From contig CAVWOT010000008.1 of assembly GCA_963756605.1 (NCBI GenBank), positions 124,001-188,000 of the forward strand: DNA of 64,000 nt, given 5' to 3'. Origin of the DNA: Bog-159 sp963756605 (GTDB lineage: Bacteria > Acidobacteriota > Terriglobia > Bryobacterales > Bryobacteraceae). Position numbers and translations under genes: made by a program. Position 1 is the stretch's first letter, and every line of letters begins with the position of its first letter. Of this stretch, positions 18,791 to 28,318 are shown piece by piece. The notes under the pieces were generated by a model that saw only the letters and a list, made by a program, of their open reading frames with translations, did not search any database and was not told the origin of the DNA.

Positions 18791-20032
18791 TTGACGATCA
18801 AAGTGGGCAACAAGCCGGGTATGAGCCTGGACGAGATCCGGGCTTTTTTGCATGGCAGCGACGGAGTGCATTTCGAAGGCCAGCAGAGGGAGGAAATATA
18901 CGCCTGGGTCAATGGGTTCTTGGAGGCCCAAAAGTGGCACCAACTGGAACGCTCGGCGCGCGGTTTGACGCGGCGTTACATGGAAAAGATGACTGGACTG
19001 AGCCGGGCGCAGATCACGCGTCTGATCACGCGATTCCGGGAGCATGGAGAGGTGCGGGCCAAGCCCAGCCAGCGCCGCCGTTTCGCCACGGTGTACACCC
19101 GGGAGGACGTGGCGCTGCTGGCGACGGTGGATGAAATGCATGAGACGCTCAGCGGACCAGCCACGCAGAAGATCTTGCAGCGCCAGCGGTATGACTTCGG
19201 CGATCTCCGCTATGGGCGCTTGGCGGGGATCTCGGTGGCGCACATCTATCGGTTACGCCACAGTGCGGGGTACCGTAAACAACGAGTGGTCTACCAGGAA
19301 ACGCGCGCCGTGCAGGTGGCCATCGGCGAGCGGCGGGTGCCGCGGCCGGAGGGCCGGCCAGGATACTTGCGGGTGGACACGGTACATCAGGGAGATCGGG
19401 ATGGGGTGAAGGGGATCTATCACATCAATGCGGTGGACGAGGTGACGCAATGGGAGGTAGTGAGCGCCACGTCGCAGATCAGCGAAACCGCTCTGAAACC
19501 CGTGCTGGCGGCCATGCTGCAGCAGTTTCCCTTCCGCGTCCGCGGCTTTCATTCGGACAATGGCAGCGAGTTCGTCAACCACATCGTGGCCAAGTTGCTC
19601 AACAAGCTGTTGATCGAGCAGACCAAGTCCCGGCCGCGGCACTGCAATGATAACGCCTTGGTGGAATGCAAAAATGGAGCGGTCATCCGCCAGCACATTG
19701 GCTACGGCTACATCGCCGCCGAAAACGCCGCGGCCATGCAGGCTTTCTACCTGCAATACTTCAACCCGTATCTGAACTTTCACCGGCCGTGCGGTGTGCC
19801 GGAACGGGTGATCAGCGCCAAAGGGAAGGAACAGAAACGGTATCGCTGGTATGCCACTCCCTGGGAAATCCTGCGTCAGTTGCCGGGAGTGACCGGGTAT
19901 CTGAAGGGGGACTTGACCGTGCAAGAAGTGGACGGTTGGTCGCGCCGTCAAACGGATATGCAGGCTGCCACCGTGATGCAAACGGCCAAACGGAAACTGT
20001 TCGCGAGTTTTCCCGAACGGAGAACCGCATGA
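18791..20032 (+). CDS. DDE (integrase-core) transposase
   Basis: 413 residues from TTG 18791, or 403 from ATG 18821 (MSLDEIRAFL); neither has a clear Shine-Dalgarno. An N-terminal helix-turn-helix (RRYMEKMTGLSRAQITRLIT) precedes the retroviral-integrase core: first Asp YLRVDTVHQGDRDG, second Asp FHSDNGSEFVNH, Glu ALVECKNGAVIR. A C-terminal part (ATPWEILRQLPGVTGYLKGD) follows. The catalytic triad and length are intact, so the element may be active. Family placement is only to the IS481/IS1202-like rve group. Confidence 0.82.
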   Translation: MTIKVGNKPGMSLDEIRAFLHGSDGVHFEGQQREEIYAWVNGFLEAQKWHQLERSARGLTRRYMEKMTGLSRAQITRLITRFREHGEVRAKPSQRRRFATVYTREDVALLATVDEMHETLSGPATQKILQRQRYDFGDLRYGRLAGISVAHIYRLRHSAGYRKQRVVYQETRAVQVAIGERRVPRPEGRPGYLRVDTVHQGDRDGVKGIYHINAVDEVTQWEVVSATSQISETALKPVLAAMLQQFPFRVRGFHSDNGSEFVNHIVAKLLNKLLIEQTKSRPRHCNDNALVECKNGAVIRQHIGYGYIAAENAAAMQAFYLQYFNPYLNFHRPCGVPERVISAKGKEQKRYRWYATPWEILRQLPGVTGYLKGDLTVQEVDGWSRRQTDMQAATVMQTAKRKLFASFPERRTA

Positions 20033-21702
20033 GGCTAATCACCAGCGCAATGCCCGTGTGCGACGCACACCGGCCTCCCGTCGGTCGGCCTTGCCGCGTG
20101 GCAGATAGGTCGAACAGCAAAACACAAAAAACCTCCTATGAAAGGAAAACCAAAACCTCCAGCCCGCGGCAACTGCCAGCCTCCGGTTGGTCGGCCCTGA
20201 GAGGGCGGTATACGAATCAACATTCAAAGAAAGGAGACCCGTATATCCGATACCGGTTCCCCAGGCTCATTCTTGGATGAGAAAATGCTGCCGTTGAAGG
20301 GAGAAGCCAGGCGTGCAAAGCAGTCGTGGCCGCAGGTTGGGTTGCTGTAGTTTCCACGCGCAGGTTCAGGGAAACGGTCAGACGCTCATTGATCTTCCAG
20401 TCGTCCGCCACGTAACCGCCGATAGTTCGCAGTCCAATCGGCTGCTCAGTTGCGTTCGAAAAGTTTTGCGTCAAGAATGTATTCGGACCGCCCCCATTGT
20501 AGAACTCCTGCAATGAAGAAACGGTCAGCGCGCCTTGAGTATTTTCACCGAAGCCGAGATCGGTGACGTTGTCGTGCAACTCGGAGAACCCGAGGCGGAA
20601 GGTATGGCGCCCTACGACCTGAGAGAAGTCGTCGATAATCTGATACTGAAATGCACGGCGCCCTTGCGGAAAGAAGAAAGGCTGCTCGTTGGTCTCGGTG
20701 AACTGGCCGCCGGCGAACGCCACCTCGGCCGGCAGCGCTGCGTTCTCTGCGGCCCATTGGCGGGCACGAATGTAGCCGAAGCGAACAGAGCGGACACGTT
20801 GATCTGGTTTACGGTCGTCGAGTTGAACGTATGGTTCTCAGCCAGTTGCGCGGACATCTGCGGCTGGGTGCTATGATCGTTGAAAGTGGGGCCCAAAGGA
20901 CTGGTAAAGGTGGGTTGAAATCCGTTGTCCCGCATCTCCGTGGAATTCGTTATTGCCCGACTTGGTGATATAAGTCACCTGTGCGCCGGCATACTGTCCG
21001 TACTGGCCGGAGTAAGCGTTGGTGATGACGTTGGCTTCGGCAACATCATTGGATCCCATCAGCAGGTTGGAAGCTCCGCTGTTGTTCAGGCTCAGGAACG
21101 GATCGTTGAAGTTCTGGCCGTTAACCGAAAACAGGTTCGACGTGCCGGGCATGCCGTTGGCGGAGAAATTTCCGTAGCCCGACTGCGTGTTCATAACTAT
21201 GCCGGGTGCGGTTTGCGCGATATAAGTGAGGTCGCCGCCCGGATTGGGCATGTCCAGGATTCGATCCGCGCCATAGTTTGCTATGGTATCGGCGTTTTCC
21301 GTCTGGACCCCGGCAGCATGCTCGGTCACGTCAAGGGTCTCGGCCGCTGCGGCCAGGACAAGCTGAAAATCGGCAGTGGTTGACTGGCCGGCAACAACTT
21401 GCAAGTGCGTTTGCCGGGCGTTCCGAAAGCCGGGCGCTGCAACCGTAACGCGGTTAGGCCCCCGGCGGGATAAAAGCGAACCGATAAACGCCTTGCGTAT
21501 TGGTGGCGACGGTCTGAATGGCGCCGGTGCCAGCATTCTGTAATGTGACCTCGGCATTTGGAAGACTCGCCGCGCTGGGGTCCGTCACCGTGCCGGTTAG
21601 GTCGCCAGAAATGATGGATTGGGAAGTCAAGACGGGGATACACAGTAGAGTCGTTACTAAGGCTTGAATACCGATCAACATAGTTTTAATCATTTTGGCC
21701 AT

Positions 21703-22100
21703 CTCAAATTGCCCCTCAAGAAGTGTTAATTTAACCGCTCTTTGTGACTGCCATCAGTTTAGGCCCGCGAATTCGGAGTACGCGCGCGCCAGGCTGAGGA
21801 AAAGACTTCTTGAAAAAACTAACCTCGTAAGTTGTGCTCTCGGTTATAGCCTACTTAGAAACCCGGAGATTTATTCCGCTAAATTGTAAACATTCGGTGA
21901 ACCGTCGTTGGACGATGGCGAGCGCCGTGCGCCGTGCGCTCACGCTCGCCCGCCCGGAGAGATCTCATCTGATTTAGCAGAGAGAACAGCCGGCGTGAAG
22001 TGGGCATGCCGGTTGCGGTGTTCGTCCAGGAGATCCTGTACGATAGGCTGGATCGAGCGGGCAGGTTAAGGCGAAAATTCGGGCGGACACGGGCATGCGG
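21703..22100. other. upstream region of the receptor, with a leader repeat
   Basis: No gene is present. It contains leader repeat copy B (21786-21902). The remainder (21903-22100) shows nothing recognisable before the stop of the anti-sigma gene. Confidence 0.5.
21786..21902 (-). repeat. promoter/signal-peptide leader repeat, copy B (orphan)
   Basis: A copy of 14608-14725. On the minus strand it reads a decayed signal-peptide start (LVFSRSLFLSLARA) without an ATG at the expected place (ACG instead), preceded by GGAATAAATCT (21867-21877). No gene follows. It marks the end of a lost gene or a duplicated promoter. Confidence 0.6.
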
Positions 22101-22847
22101 TTACTGCCGGTATAGGTTCTCAAACTGCCGCAGTTCGCCGGCGTTCAAATCCGATATGGCCCACCAACTCATTCCGCTTGTGTTCCAATGGACAACGTGA
22201 TAGCCGTTGCGGTCAAGCTCCGGGCCGCCGCCCGCCGCAGCCGAGGGCCACGTAAGCACATTAATAATGTGTTTACGCCGCTGGTACACGAGGGCCGCAA
22301 CCGGACGGCCGACCACGTAATCGATCCGCCCGCCGATTAAAGGAAAACCTTGAGCCGCGAAATCTCTGACGTCCGGCGAGAAGTCCAGCTTGCCATTGAA
22401 CCACGGCTTTACCGTGTGCTGGTCGGACGAAGGCACGTCCAAGAGGTGTGCCCCCATCAGCGATCGCACGTGGCTCGATAAGACGTCCTGCGCGATCAGA
22501 TCCGGACTGGAAGTGCGCGAACGGAATAGGGCGATGTTCCATGCAGCCGAAACCGCCAGCAGGATGGCAGCCGCAATCGCCATCCAGCGCCAAAATGGGA
22601 TGGCTTGCCGGGCGGCTTGTCGGTCCGCTTGGCGCATGGAAACCTGAATGCGCTGGCGCAGGCCAGCGGGCGCACGATAATGAGGGGCATGGCCCCGGAT
22701 GCCGGCGCGCAGTTCCAGAAGTTGCGCATGAACCGCCGCGCAAGAAGCGCAGCTCGCCAGATGCTCCGCGACATGGGCTGTTTGGGCCGCATCCAATTCA
22801 TTGTCCAGATAGGACTCCAGCATTCTCTTCGCCGGCACGCAGGTCAT
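22101..22847 (-). CDS. membrane-bound zinc-binding anti-sigma factor
   Basis: A 248-residue protein starting at MTCVPAKRML, with GGAGG six bases upstream. The N-terminal anti-sigma zinc motif is present: AEHLASCASC gives H-x3-C-x2-C after LESYLDNELDAAQTAHV. A single membrane helix follows (WMAIAAAILLAVSAAWNIAL, about residues 88-108). The periplasmic domain (HTVKPWFNGKLDFSPDVRDF, then PLIGGRIDYVVGRPVAALVY) is the mycothiol/fasciclin-like sensor type common in these proteins. Its start overlaps the last codons of the decayed ECF sigma gene (ATGA), so they were one operon. The protein is intact although its sigma partner is not. Confidence 0.82.
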   Translation of the reverse strand: MTCVPAKRMLESYLDNELDAAQTAHVAEHLASCASCAAVHAQLLELRAGIRGHAPHYRAPAGLRQRIQVSMRQADRQAARQAIPFWRWMAIAAAILLAVSAAWNIALFRSRTSSPDLIAQDVLSSHVRSLMGAHLLDVPSSDQHTVKPWFNGKLDFSPDVRDFAAQGFPLIGGRIDYVVGRPVAALVYQRRKHIINVLTWPSAAAGGGPELDRNGYHVVHWNTSGMSWWAISDLNAGELRQFENLYRQ

Positions 22848-23238
22848 TTGGAAACCTCCTTCATCCGCGCCGCCACACGAACCTCCATCTCCCGCATCAC
22901 CACGACCTCGCGTCAACGGAAAGTAAGTCCAGACGATTCCGTAACGCTACGAACCTGGCGCGTCCCACCCACTTACCCTCGACAGTCGCGGCCTCGGAGC
23001 CGAGACCGTGCATTTCTTTATCGAAAGAAACTTGAGGTGCGGTCTTCTCGCGGCGGAGCCAGGTCAGTGTGGTATTGCGGACCACCGCCAGGAGCCAGAA
23101 CCGTCCGTCTCCGCCCCGAAAACCGTCGAAAAACCGAAAGGCTCGCAGATAGGCCTCCTGGGCGATATCCTCCGCATCGTGCTCGTTCCGCGTGAGGCAA
23201 CGCGCCAGGTTATAAGCCGCGTCCAAATGCGGAAGCAT
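22844..23238 (-). pseudogene. ECF sigma factor with region 4 deleted
   Basis: Region 2 is intact (MLPHLDAAYNLARCLTRNEH, DAEDIAQEAYLRAFRFFDGF, FWLLAVVRNTTLTWLRRE) and very close to the sigma factor at 970. The frame then stops near 22897. A second frame keeps only REVVVMREMEVRVAARMKEV, the beginning of region 4 joined to the very C-terminus. The helix-turn-helix that reads the -35 box is missing. The upstream start may also be lost, since the truncated ISKra4-like gene begins only 130 bp away and homologues start earlier. A region-2-only protein would not direct transcription normally. Confidence 0.72.
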
Positions 23239-23370
23239 CGTTTTTTCGAAGAGGGCCGCCTTCGGCGCGGCTTCAATCAGGCCGGCCCCTCGCTGCGCGT
23301 AGCCTGCGAGTTGCGCGGCGCCGCCATTGGAAACGGTCCAGGCCCGGACTGCGAAATCATTTGGGTGTGG

Positions 23371-24438
23371 CTACTTTGGAACGACGCTCCAGTCGGCGGG
23401 ATATAGGCGGCGCTGATCCTGTTCGATGTGGAATTGCCAGTAGTGGTCGAAGTCTCCGGAGAGGTAGATGGCTCTGAGCTGGACGATGGCTTCGGCCATC
23501 GGCTCGGTCCAGCGCATGCCGGAACGCTCCATGCGGTCTTTGATCAGGTTTTTACAGGCGCCTTCGACCGGGCCGCTCGCGATGGGCCAGCCGTTAGCGA
23601 GGTATTCGTGATAGCGCATGCGGGCGCGGTTTCGGTAAAGGTAATCGGCGACTCCGCGCAACGTTTTGCTCCCGGCCCCGGACAGGCCCCGTTTGGTGAT
23701 ACTTTGCCGAATCCCTTTGACGACCTGGCCCACATCGCCGACCAGGATTCGCAAGGTGCGGTCCAGGACCCACAGGTCGGCCTCCAGGCTGCCTTCGGCA
23801 TGGAAGACATAAGCGGCTTTCCACAGTTTCTCCAGAGCGTGCATCAGATCCAGAATCAAAGTGACTTTCAGCTTCCGTTCGACTCGGATCTGGAGAGCGC
23901 GCTCACCGTCGGTGAGGGCCAACCGTGTTTTGGATGCTAACGGATCCCGCCGTTCCATCTCTTCGGCTACCTCCTCAATGACGGCATTCTTGCCCTTGAG
24001 CAGACTGGCCCATACCCTTTTGTTTTCCGGACGCGGTGGCGCTGGCGCATCCTGCGAACTGGTGAGGGAGAGACGGAACAAGCTTTCCACGACCTGCTGC
24101 GCAGTGCGCACCCGAGGGGCGCGAGTGAAGACAGCGGCGACGGTGGCCATGCGCTTCTTGTTGGCCTTCTGTCCTTTCGACAGCCGCGATGTGGCTTGCG
24201 CGCCGGCAGGCTTGACCATGGGAATGCCCTTACAATGCGTGCATTGGAACGAGAAGGAAGGACATGTCGCCAAAATAATAGATCCGAGCCTCCACTGCAA
24301 TACAGCGATTTCATTTCCATCGACGCGGCCGCCCCGATGACGCGGCCGTCGCAACCCGGAATTGGTTGTGTTTATTTTAAGAGTTATTGCAAACAATTCA
24401 CTTATTGGCTTAGTTTGGCGCAAAATAACCGCCCCCAC
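23371..24438 (-). pseudogene. ISKra4-like transposase, N-terminally truncated
   Basis: The family sequence begins near 24235 with KGIPMVKPAGAQATSRLSKG and runs through KKRMATVAAVFTRAPRVRTA, TRLALTDGERALQIRV, VTLILDLMHALEKLWKAAYV and YLANGWPIASGPVEGACKNL to IEQDQRRLYPADWSVVPK. These are ISKra4 hallmarks including the final catalytic Glu region. The normal N-terminal 150-200 residues, with the first catalytic Asp, are absent. The open frame upstream of 24240 is unrelated sequence. No terminal repeats were found. Confidence 0.75.
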
Positions 24439-24487
24439 CCCCCACCGCCGCCCTCACCCTTTGCCCCGCTGCTATACTTAAGTAGGC
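24245..24487. other. region between transposase remnant and uvrA fragment
   Basis: No gene is visible. From about 24400 onward it resembles the uvrA promoter region (see the repeat at 24400-24652). The remainder is unassigned. Confidence 0.4.
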
Positions 24488-24652
24488 TTGCAAGAATACA
24501 TCCGGATTCGCGGCGCGCGGGTCCATAACCTCAAAAATAATTTCGCTCGCTCTGCCCCACAATCAACTCACTGTAATCACCGGTGTGTCCGGCTCCGGCA
24601 AGTCATTTCTGGCCTTTGACACCATCTATGCCGTCGAGGACATCGACGGCCC
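24400..24652 (+). repeat. direct repeat of the uvrA promoter and 5' end, copy 1
   Basis: It matches 28606-28930 discontinuously. The shared parts are TTATTGGCTT followed by a CAAAA-rich segment, GCTATACTTAAGTAGGCTTG, and then about 120 bp of near-identical coding sequence through the Walker A motif, followed by GTCGA-GACATCGACGGC after an internal deletion. The two copies bound the restriction-modification island. Confidence 0.8.
24488..24652 (+). pseudogene. uvrA: uvrA 5' fragment, frameshifted and internally deleted
   Basis: TTG 24488 starts the same residues as intact uvrA (LQEYIRIRGARVHNLKN). An extra base in the A-rich stretch at 24532-24544 shifts the frame. Further on, the DNA still encodes VSGSGKS and LAFDTIYA and then jumps directly to VEDIDG, omitting about 30 residues. 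It cannot make UvrA; the functional copy is at 28685. Confidence 0.78.
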
Positions 24653-24693
24653 GCTCAACACCGATCTTGTAATGGCGATAAGATAATTCACGA

Positions 24694-25350
24694 ATGCTGG
24701 AACTGGGCCCGAACGATCCCAACGTGAGGTCATATTTGAAGGACCTGCAACATCTGAGGAGCCAGTCTGTGGTCCACGAGCTCGGGCTAAGAGGACCGTT
24801 TCAGAGTCTTCTCGACAAGGCCGCCAAGCGGCGCGGCTGGACACTGGTTCCGGAACTCTCGACTTACTCGGGCGGCAAGCGGGTCGTGCCCGACGGCACC
24901 GTGCGCGATGAGTACCGCCTCGCGCGTGGGTGGTGGGAGGCGAAGGATACATCCGATCAACTTGCCGCCGAGATACAGAAGAAGCTAAGGGCCGGATACC
25001 CGTCGCGCAACACGATCTTTGAGGATACCCGCATAGCGGTTCTGTATCAGGATCGCAGCGAAGCTGGCGAATTCGCCCTCAGCGAGCCGCCGCACATCGC
25101 GGAACTGCTGAACCGGTTCCTTTCGCATGATGAGTCCGACGAGCGCGAATTCGAGCGCGCCATGCAGGAGTTCAAGAGCCGCATCCCGGACTTGGCCCAA
25201 TCGCTGAGCGAACATATTGCCGAAGCTCACAAGCATAACCGCAGGTTCCGCGAGGCCTTCGCGGCGTTCGTGGCGCTGTGCCGCGCCTCGTTGAATCCCG
25301 ATCTCTCCGAAGCGAACGTCGATGAGATGCTCACAACGAGTAATCGACGC
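24694..25350 (+). pseudogene. Type ISP restriction-modification enzyme, N-terminal nuclease part
   Basis: ATG 24694 begins the family's usual N-terminus (LELGPNDPNVRSYLKDLQHL, VVHELGLRGPFQSLLDKAAK). A PD-(D/E)xK nuclease core is visible: VVPDGTVRDEYRLARGWWEA then KD, giving Asp and the E-A-K pair. A helical linker follows to LSEANVDEML. Immediately afterwards, near 25335, about 30 residues expected in the family are missing and the frame changes. The frame stays open to 25680 but is nonsense after 25340. The helicase part of canonical Type ISP enzymes is absent from this whole subfamily as I know it. Confidence 0.72.
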
Positions 25351-26749
25351 GCTGGCTTCCACCAGTTTCTCGAGCTCAGAGTTTCTGAAAAGGCTCGATC
25401 CTTACTACAACGCCATCGAGCGGGCGGGCGCGAACCTCAGCCACTTCACCGAGAAACAGGATTTTCTGAATTCCGTTTACGAGCAGTTCTTCCAGCGCTT
25501 CTCGCCGAACGTGGCCGATACGCACGGTATCGTCTACACGCCGCGCGAAATTGTGGAGTACATGTGCAACGCCGTGGAACAGGCGCTCAAGGAAGAGTTC
25601 GGATACTCGCTGGCGTCTCCCGAGGTAGTGATTCTGGACCCCTGCACGGGCACGGGGAATTTCATCGTGAACCTGATTGAGCGCCTGCCGGGCCGTGCAC
25701 TTCGCGAAGCTTACCGGAACCGGTTGTTCGCGAACGAAGTAATGCTGCTGCCGTATTACGTCTCCAGCCTGAACATCGAGCATGCTTACTATGAGCGAAT
25801 GCGCGAGTACGAGCCATTTCCGGGGCTCTGCTTCGCGGATACGCTGGACATGGCGGAAGCGCAGCAGGGCGCCTTGTTCACCGCCGCGAACACGGAGCGG
25901 GTAGATCGGGAGAAGGAAGCGGCCATCACGGTTATTATCGGCAATCCGCCCTACAACGTCGGGCAGCGGAGCGAGAACGACAATAACAAAAACCGGAAGT
26001 ACAAGGTGGTCGATGAGCGCATACGCCAAACGTATTCGCGCGATTCGAGGGCGAGCAGCAAAAGCAAGCTGAGCGGCGAGGCGTACGTTAGATTCTTCCG
26101 GTGGGCCGCAGACAGGCTATCCGACCGCGGCGGTATCGTCTGCTTCGTCTCCAATAATAACTTCGTCGACGATTTTGCATTTGACGGTATGCGCGCGCAT
26201 CTCGAGCGAGATTTCGAGCACATCGACCACCTCGATCTCCACGGCGACAGACGCCAGAACCCAAAAATCTCCGGCACCTCCCACAACGTGTTCGGCATTC
26301 AGCTTGGCGTCGGCATCACGCTCGCAGTGAAACGCAAGGAAGCCAAGCCGCGCATCAGATACCACAGAGTGCCCGAATTGTGGAGGAGAGGCGAAAAGCT
26401 AGAGTTCCTTTCGTCGGGCACGGTCGCGTGGAGTCCCACCGTACCCGACGCCAGGCACACATGGCTTGTCCCGCCGCACGGGGACGAGTATGGGGACTTC
26501 AGCGCGACAGGTGACACGTTCTCGGAAAGGAGCCTGGGCCTCAATACCAACCGCGACCGGGTCGTCTATGATTTCGATCGAGGCAAGCTGGAGGCGCGGA
26601 TGCGGGAATTCATTGTCGCATACAACGTGGAGGTCGACCGCCATCGACACGACCCAAATGGGGGCAGTACGCACAGTTCAGCCAGTCAAAGATCAGGACA
26701 TCAATTTACAGGCCATTTACTCGAAAATGGGTCTTCCTCGATAGCATAG
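25322..26749 (+). pseudogene. Type ISP enzyme, adenine methyltransferase part
   Basis: Family sequence resumes at VIDALASTSFSSSEFLKRLD. The N6-adenine methyltransferase core is complete: THGIVYTPREIVEYMCNAVE, motif I VILDPCTGTGNFIVNLIERL, motif IV TVIIGNPPYNVGQRSENDNN, then AYVRFFRWAADRLSDRGGIV and HLDLHGDRRQNPKISGTSHN. The start of the C-terminal specificity region is present (ARHTWLVPPHGDEY, GLNTNRDRVVYDF). Near 26645 roughly 20 residues are missing and the frame shifts, so the end (GGSTHSSASQRS) is nonsense. The catalytic motif is intact, but without its target-recognition part this piece should not methylate specifically. Confidence 0.75.
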
Positions 26750-27456
26750 TTAACCAACGGACGGGGAAATGGGTAAGCATATCCGGTCCAGTGATTGCTG
26801 TGCCGGGCCCAGGGAACCGCAAGCCGTTTGGAGCACTGATATCAGACGCCATAGTACCGCTTGACCTAGCCCTTAAGAAGGTCCAGTGCCTTCCGCTCGC
26901 TCACATCAAGGAGGCCGCCCTATCGAAGTTCCGGCGGTACTACGGAGAGAGCTTCATAACTGAGGACGAAATCTTCCACTACACCTATGGCATCCTTCAC
27001 CACCCCGGATACCGCGAACGCTACGCCGCCAACCTCAAACGCGAATTGCCGCGCATTCCGTTCGCGCCCAATTTCGCAGCCTTTGCATGCGCCGGAAAAG
27101 AACTGGCCCGCCTGCACGTCGAATACGAGTCACTCGATCCCTGGCCGCTGCAACTCATCGAGAACCGCGACGTCCCCTACTCGGAGCGAGTCACCAAAAT
27201 GAAGCTCAGCCCCGACCGCCGGTCACTCAAAGTCAATGACTCGGTCACGTTGGCGGGTATCCCGCCGGAGACGTTCGAATACCGCCTGGGATCGCGCTCT
27301 GCGCTGGAGTGGGTCATCGACCAGTATCAAGTGAAAGGCGAGTCTGACCCAAACCGCGAAGACGATCCCGGCTACATCGTGCGGCTGGTGGGGCAGGTCG
27401 TGCGCGTCAGCGTGGAAACCGTCGAACTGGTGGGAAGCCTGCCGGACTACCGCTAA
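26650..27456 (+). pseudogene. Type ISP enzyme, C-terminal specificity part
   Basis: In the third frame the protein continues DPKWGQYAQFSQSKIRTSIY, RPFTRKWVFLDSIVN, GNRKPFGALISDAIVPLDLA, then the conserved tail FHYTYGILHHPGYRERYAAN, LKRELPRIPFAPNF, AGIPPETFEYRLGSRSALEW, VIDQYQV and YIVRLVGQVVRVSVETVELV, ending at 27456. A start at GTG 26791 is possible but would only release a fragment. Order, strand and contiguity show that this, the methyltransferase part and the nuclease part were one gene of about 950 residues. Confidence 0.75.
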
Positions 27457-27768
27457 AACCGAGAGGAGGCGAACCGCGTTCACGCGCCACGAAAAAAACT
27501 GTCACGCCAACTCGCCCAAACCAGCCAATCACTTACAGTGCGCCCGCGGCGCCAGCCGCGCCGGCGCTCAGTTCAGCCGATGCTACCCTGAAATCGCGTG
27601 AACCCCGCCAACCTCCGCGCCAAATCCGCGCCCACCCGGACCACCGCCCCAGATTCGCCGGTCCTCCGCCGCCGAACCAACCCGGCAGCCGACATCCCCC
27701 GTTTTTTCCATACAAAACGCTCATGGCCGGTTGCGCTGGCCACCCATGGACATGAAAATGGACTAGAG
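27457..27768. other. no gene recognised
   Basis: A 312-bp gap between the two restriction-system remnants. An 82-codon frame at 27598 is proline/arginine-rich and unsupported by any motif. Nothing else is seen. Confidence 0.4.
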
Positions 27769-28290
27769 CGTCACCACCCTCCGCGAGAACAACTACACCC
27801 GGCCGGTGAAGCGCCGGTGAACTTCCGCGCGCCCGTCGATGAGTAGCAGTTCATCCGCAGCATCCTGTTCGGCGGATTCCGCAAGTGCCTGTACCAGGTG
27901 CAGAAATTCGACTCCGACTCCGACCCTCAGCGGCGCTTCGCCATGATCCTGGAGAGCGACGAGACGGTCGAGAAGTGGTTCAAACCGGCAAAGTCCCAGT
28001 TCCAAATCTTCTACCGTCACGCGCATCAGGAATTTCCATATGAACCCGATTTCGCAGTGGAAACGAAAACCGAAAAGCTGCTGTGCGAGCCGAAGCGCGC
28101 CACCGAGATGACCGACGAAGTAGTGCTCGCTAAGGCCCGCGCCGCCATCGAGTGGTGTAAGCACGCCACCGATCATGCTCGGACGTACGGCGGAAAGGCC
28201 TGGTCGTACCTCCTGATTCCCCATGACGTCATAACCGCCAGCGCCACTCTGGACGGGCTGACCACCGCCTTCGGGACGGCAACGGCATAG
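27769..28290 (+). pseudogene. C-terminal remnant of a Type III-like restriction endonuclease
   Basis: Pieces in order read VTTLRENNYTRPVK, then after a stop codon at 27844 QFIRSILFGGFRKCLYQVQK, FDSDSDPQRRFAMILESD, EKWFKPAKSQFQIFYRHAHQ, EFPYEPDFAVETKTEKLLCE and PKRATEMTDEVVLAKARAAI. The segment YEPDF...ETKTEKLLCEPK fits a PD-(D/E)xK nuclease core (P-D, E-x-K). This is the tail of the BPTD_3080/Res-type family. The SF2 helicase half is missing. Confidence 0.65.
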
Positions 28291-28318
28291 GCGCGGTACA
28301 CTAAGGGGGAGGGAAGCC

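Larger units (their letters stand above)
18711..20284 (+). mobile_element. insertion sequence with rve-type DDE transposase
   Basis: The right end (plus-strand CCAGGCTCATTCTTGGATGA, 20261-20280) is the inverse of the left-end words TCTCATACAAGATGAGCC (18711) and TCTCACACAAGATGAGCC (18746). The left terminal word is present twice, 35 bp apart, and its core ATGAGCCTGGA recurs at 18821. The element lies inside the TonB-receptor barrel. No target duplication is evident with these ends. Short direct repeats CCTCC-GGT-type near 20073 and 20180 lie between the transposase and the right end. Confidence 0.72.
17270..21702 (-). pseudogene. Oar-like TonB-dependent receptor, frameshifted and split by an IS
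   Basis: The signal peptide MIKTMLIGIQALVTTLLCIP starts near 21702, followed by a carboxypeptidase-regulatory domain (GDLTGTVTDPSAASLPNAEV, TNTQGVYRFAFIPPGA). An extra A near 21468 creates a stop, and the next frame resumes RVTVAAPGFRNARQTHLQVV, then plug motifs (FSVNGQNFNDPFLSLNNSG). After a deletion near 20930 come barrel segments (HTFNSTTVNQINVSALFASA, GRHTFRLGFSEL, GGYVADDWKINERLTVSLNL). The IS at 18711-20284 interrupts the barrel. It resumes at DYGSPANPDIPYNQAIVYDA and WEPRIGIAWRPF and ends at the usual aromatic C-terminus FVELKAVFRF at 17270. It would have been an outer-membrane receptor; this copy cannot be made. Confidence 0.8.

Noticed and set aside
27598..27846. 82-codon plus-strand frame between the two restriction remnants
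   Set aside because: Low-complexity Arg/Pro composition, no Shine-Dalgarno, and its end runs into the Type III nuclease remnant in another frame.
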